Position numbers and translations under genes: made by a program
Shown: positions 62,601 to 64,000 of the stretch, in pieces
How the letters are laid out: each line of letters begins with the position of its first letter
Numbering within the stretch: the first letter of the stretch is position 1
DNA from: Mariannaea sp. PMI_226
Lineage: Eukaryota > Ascomycota > Sordariomycetes > Hypocreales > Nectriaceae
DNA: 64,000 bases
Direction of reading: 5' to 3'
Assembly (NCBI GenBank): GCA_024336345.1
Contig: JANFOG010000005.1
Location: 1,736,001-1,800,000, forward strand
Notes under the pieces: generated by a model
Told to the model about the DNA's origin: nothing
Seen by the model: only the letters and a program-made list of their open reading frames with translations
The model's database searches: none

Positions 62601-63533
62601 CGTAGGCACACATGGTAGAGAGAGAATCATGACGGACGGACCAGGGTAACTTGCCTGCCTACTGCAAAGTTGACAGGCTACCAACAGGGAAAAGAGCGTA
62701 CATATAACTTACCTGCTGTGTACTCCGTACAGTACGTGTATACAATACACCTCACACACATGAACAGATGAAGAGTGATTACCGGGTAAATGTCAAGCAA
62801 ATCACAGTGGAGATGATGTTTACTACCCAAGTAGGTTGACTAGAAGTAAGCATTGTACTCCGTACTGAGTGAGGCACAAACGACAGCCTAGACAACCTAA
62901 GGTTAGGTGAGGTAGGCAAAGGTTGGGTATAGGCAGATGGAGATGGATGGGCTGAATAAAATCGGCAAAGTCTACACAGATTACGTGGTAGCGCTACCGC
63001 TTTCTTCCATCCATTGATCCCACCATCCCCAGCCCAGCCCAGTCCTGCACAAGTCCGGCGAGCCAACCAGCCAGGAGCCCTGTCCCTTGTCCCCGTTCCT
63101 ATCTCCGTGCCCTTGTCGCCCATCATTGCACGAAGCTCAAGCGCGCCCTACAGTCCTCCAGTCCTCCAACCCTCCACCTTCAATATTGGTCATACTCTCG
63201 TTCTATTGCCTTTGTCTTTCGCTGATTTTATTTTCCCTCTTCATTCGTTTCTGTCTGTCTCCCATCTGGTAGCATACTCTGCGTGCTCTGCGTTTCTTCT
63301 CTCATACCCCGCCGGCTCTGCGATCACCATACGTCTCGATTCAGGTTCCACTCGTTTACTAGACTCATTTGCGATCCTTTGTTCTGGAGAAAGGCCCCCG
63401 CCGTATTGCGACTACCAACCAGTACTGAACCATTGACCCGGGACAATCGCTCTAGAGGTATCAACAAGATCAAGCCTGGCAGAAGTATAACGCTCGCCTT
63501 CTTTCTAGGCCGTGATTTCTGCTCGCTGGCAAT
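59646..63533. promoter_or_regulatory. Gap of 3.9 kb upstream of the chitin-synthase-like gene
   Basis: No gene supported. Tandem CCCTGCAA copies at about 61374-61392; a G run of 14 near 61784; TACTCCGTA copies at 62389-62397, 62721-62729 and 62856-62864; a CTCCGT-ACC-ACGGAG hairpin at 62391-62405; and a C/T-rich leader from about 63110 to 63520. The candidate coding frames at 61036-61428 and 62142-62684 show no family and strong composition bias. Confidence 0.45.
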
Positions 63534-64000
63534 ATGGCCTATTATGATCAGCCGGACGGGCAGTCCTACTACGCTCGTGAGCAGTACAATTTGCACAACA
63601 CCGCCCCAAATTCACGACCTGCGATGCCACCGCAACCTCTCAACCACCGTGTTTCTGCTTTGACCGTGTCCGACTATGCGGATGGCCAACCTACCCGCTA
63701 TGACCCTTTAGGAAGCCAAAATGCTTTGCGTGGCCGTGAATCCATGGTTTCTCTAGACTCACACTCAGGACATGGAAGCCCAGACCCAGGCAACAATGGT
63801 TATGACTATCCGTCTGGTGGACCTACATGGTCCGGCTCGTTTGGCTATTCCAGTGGCGCTGGAGCAACCTACACGCCTGTAACGGGCCAAAATTCGAAAC
63901 GCAGTTACTCTTCCCTAAGGCAACCAGTAGAGACTATTGATGAGGAGGACTACGATCTCTCGCTTCTTCAGAATGCTGTCCCGATGGGCAAAAAATCGCA
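63534..64000 (+). CDS. Probable chitin synthase, N-terminal part (runs off the window)
   Basis: The ATG at 63534 opens a frame that stays open to the window end (155 codons). The visible part is a low-complexity cytosolic leader: MAYYDQPDGQSYYAREQYN, then RVSALTVSDYADGQPTRYDP, LRGRESMVSLDSHSG, and EEDYDLSLLQNAVPMGKK. Tyr/Gln/Ser-rich leaders of this kind, including the acidic YDLSLL segment, are typical of chitin synthases that make cell-wall chitin at the plasma membrane. The catalytic QxxRW and transmembrane regions lie outside the window, so class cannot be assigned. It could be another membrane protein with a disordered leader. A C/T-rich leader upstream supports the start. Confidence 0.6.
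   Translation, partial: MAYYDQPDGQSYYAREQYNLHNTAPNSRPAMPPQPLNHRVSALTVSDYADGQPTRYDPLGSQNALRGRESMVSLDSHSGHGSPDPGNNGYDYPSGGPTWSGSFGYSSGAGATYTPVTGQNSKRSYSSLRQPVETIDEEDYDLSLLQNAVPMGKKS

Noticed and set aside
62142..62684. 180-codon minus-strand frame in the 59.6-63.5 kb gap
   Set aside because: Composition-driven Ser/Pro/Gly sequence without family resemblance; crosses TACTCCGTA and hairpin sequence.
1..64000. tRNA, 5S rRNA, CRISPR array or transposon ends
   Set aside because: I looked for tRNA B-box-like GGTTCRANNCC, 5S-like starts, regularly spaced repeats with unique spacers and long terminal or inverted repeats and found none convincing. A covariance-model scan would be decisive.

Overview
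The window is nuclear DNA of a filamentous ascomycete (Pezizomycotina, most likely Sordariomycetes). The evidence is short introns (about 55-210 bp in most genes) with GTAWGT-type donors and CTAAC/CTGAC branch points, mostly short multi-exon or intronless genes separated by 0.3-4.5 kb spacers, pyrimidine-rich leaders upstream of starts, and fungal-specific families (SUR7/PalI, MFS, GPI-anchored wall proteins, DOMON-cytochrome b561, chitin-synthase-like). I see no tRNA, rRNA, CRISPR array or recognisable transposon. The species cannot be fixed from the sequence alone.

Layout: 0-5 kb carries a truncated O-methyltransferase, a histidine-rich repeat-bearing GPI protein and an ORM1/ORMDL sphingolipid regulator, all on the minus strand. 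7.7-16.5 kb holds an Air1/2-like five-zinc-knuckle RNA-binding protein and an F-box-like protein, with a 4.5 kb gene-free stretch between them. 18-30 kb is gene-dense: DOMON-cytochrome b561 protein, MFS transporter, ureidoglycolate lyase, 2H phosphoesterase, ribosomal protein eL42, coatomer epsilon, MBF1. 33-36 kb has a GFA-fold zinc enzyme and a Cys-rich GPI protein. 36.6-50.7 kb is mostly nuclear/mitochondrial information processing: a SpoU-type rRNA methyltransferase, a large PHD-SNF2 chromatin remodeler (CHD3/Mit1-like), a CCCH zinc-finger protein and COP9 signalosome subunit 3. 51.4-64 kb is a cell-surface neighbourhood: a secreted PLC-X-like protein, a SUR7/PalI four-TM protein, a GPI-anchored PLC-like protein and the 5' end of a probable chitin synthase.

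Most genes are housekeeping and do not form an operon or an obvious biosynthetic cluster; two head-to-head pairs (eL42/coatomer epsilon and rRNA methylase/remodeler) have short shared promoter regions. I did not find a convincing new multi-gene system. The most notable points are a nonamer, TACTCCGTA, that recurs at eight places only in gene-free DNA; a GC-AG intron plus a four-codon upstream ORF in the remodeler; in-frame introns in ORM1 and CSN3; two perfect inverted repeats; and several surface or organellar proteins with unusual repeat domains. Exon boundaries were deduced by hand from splice signals, reading-frame continuity and family conservation.
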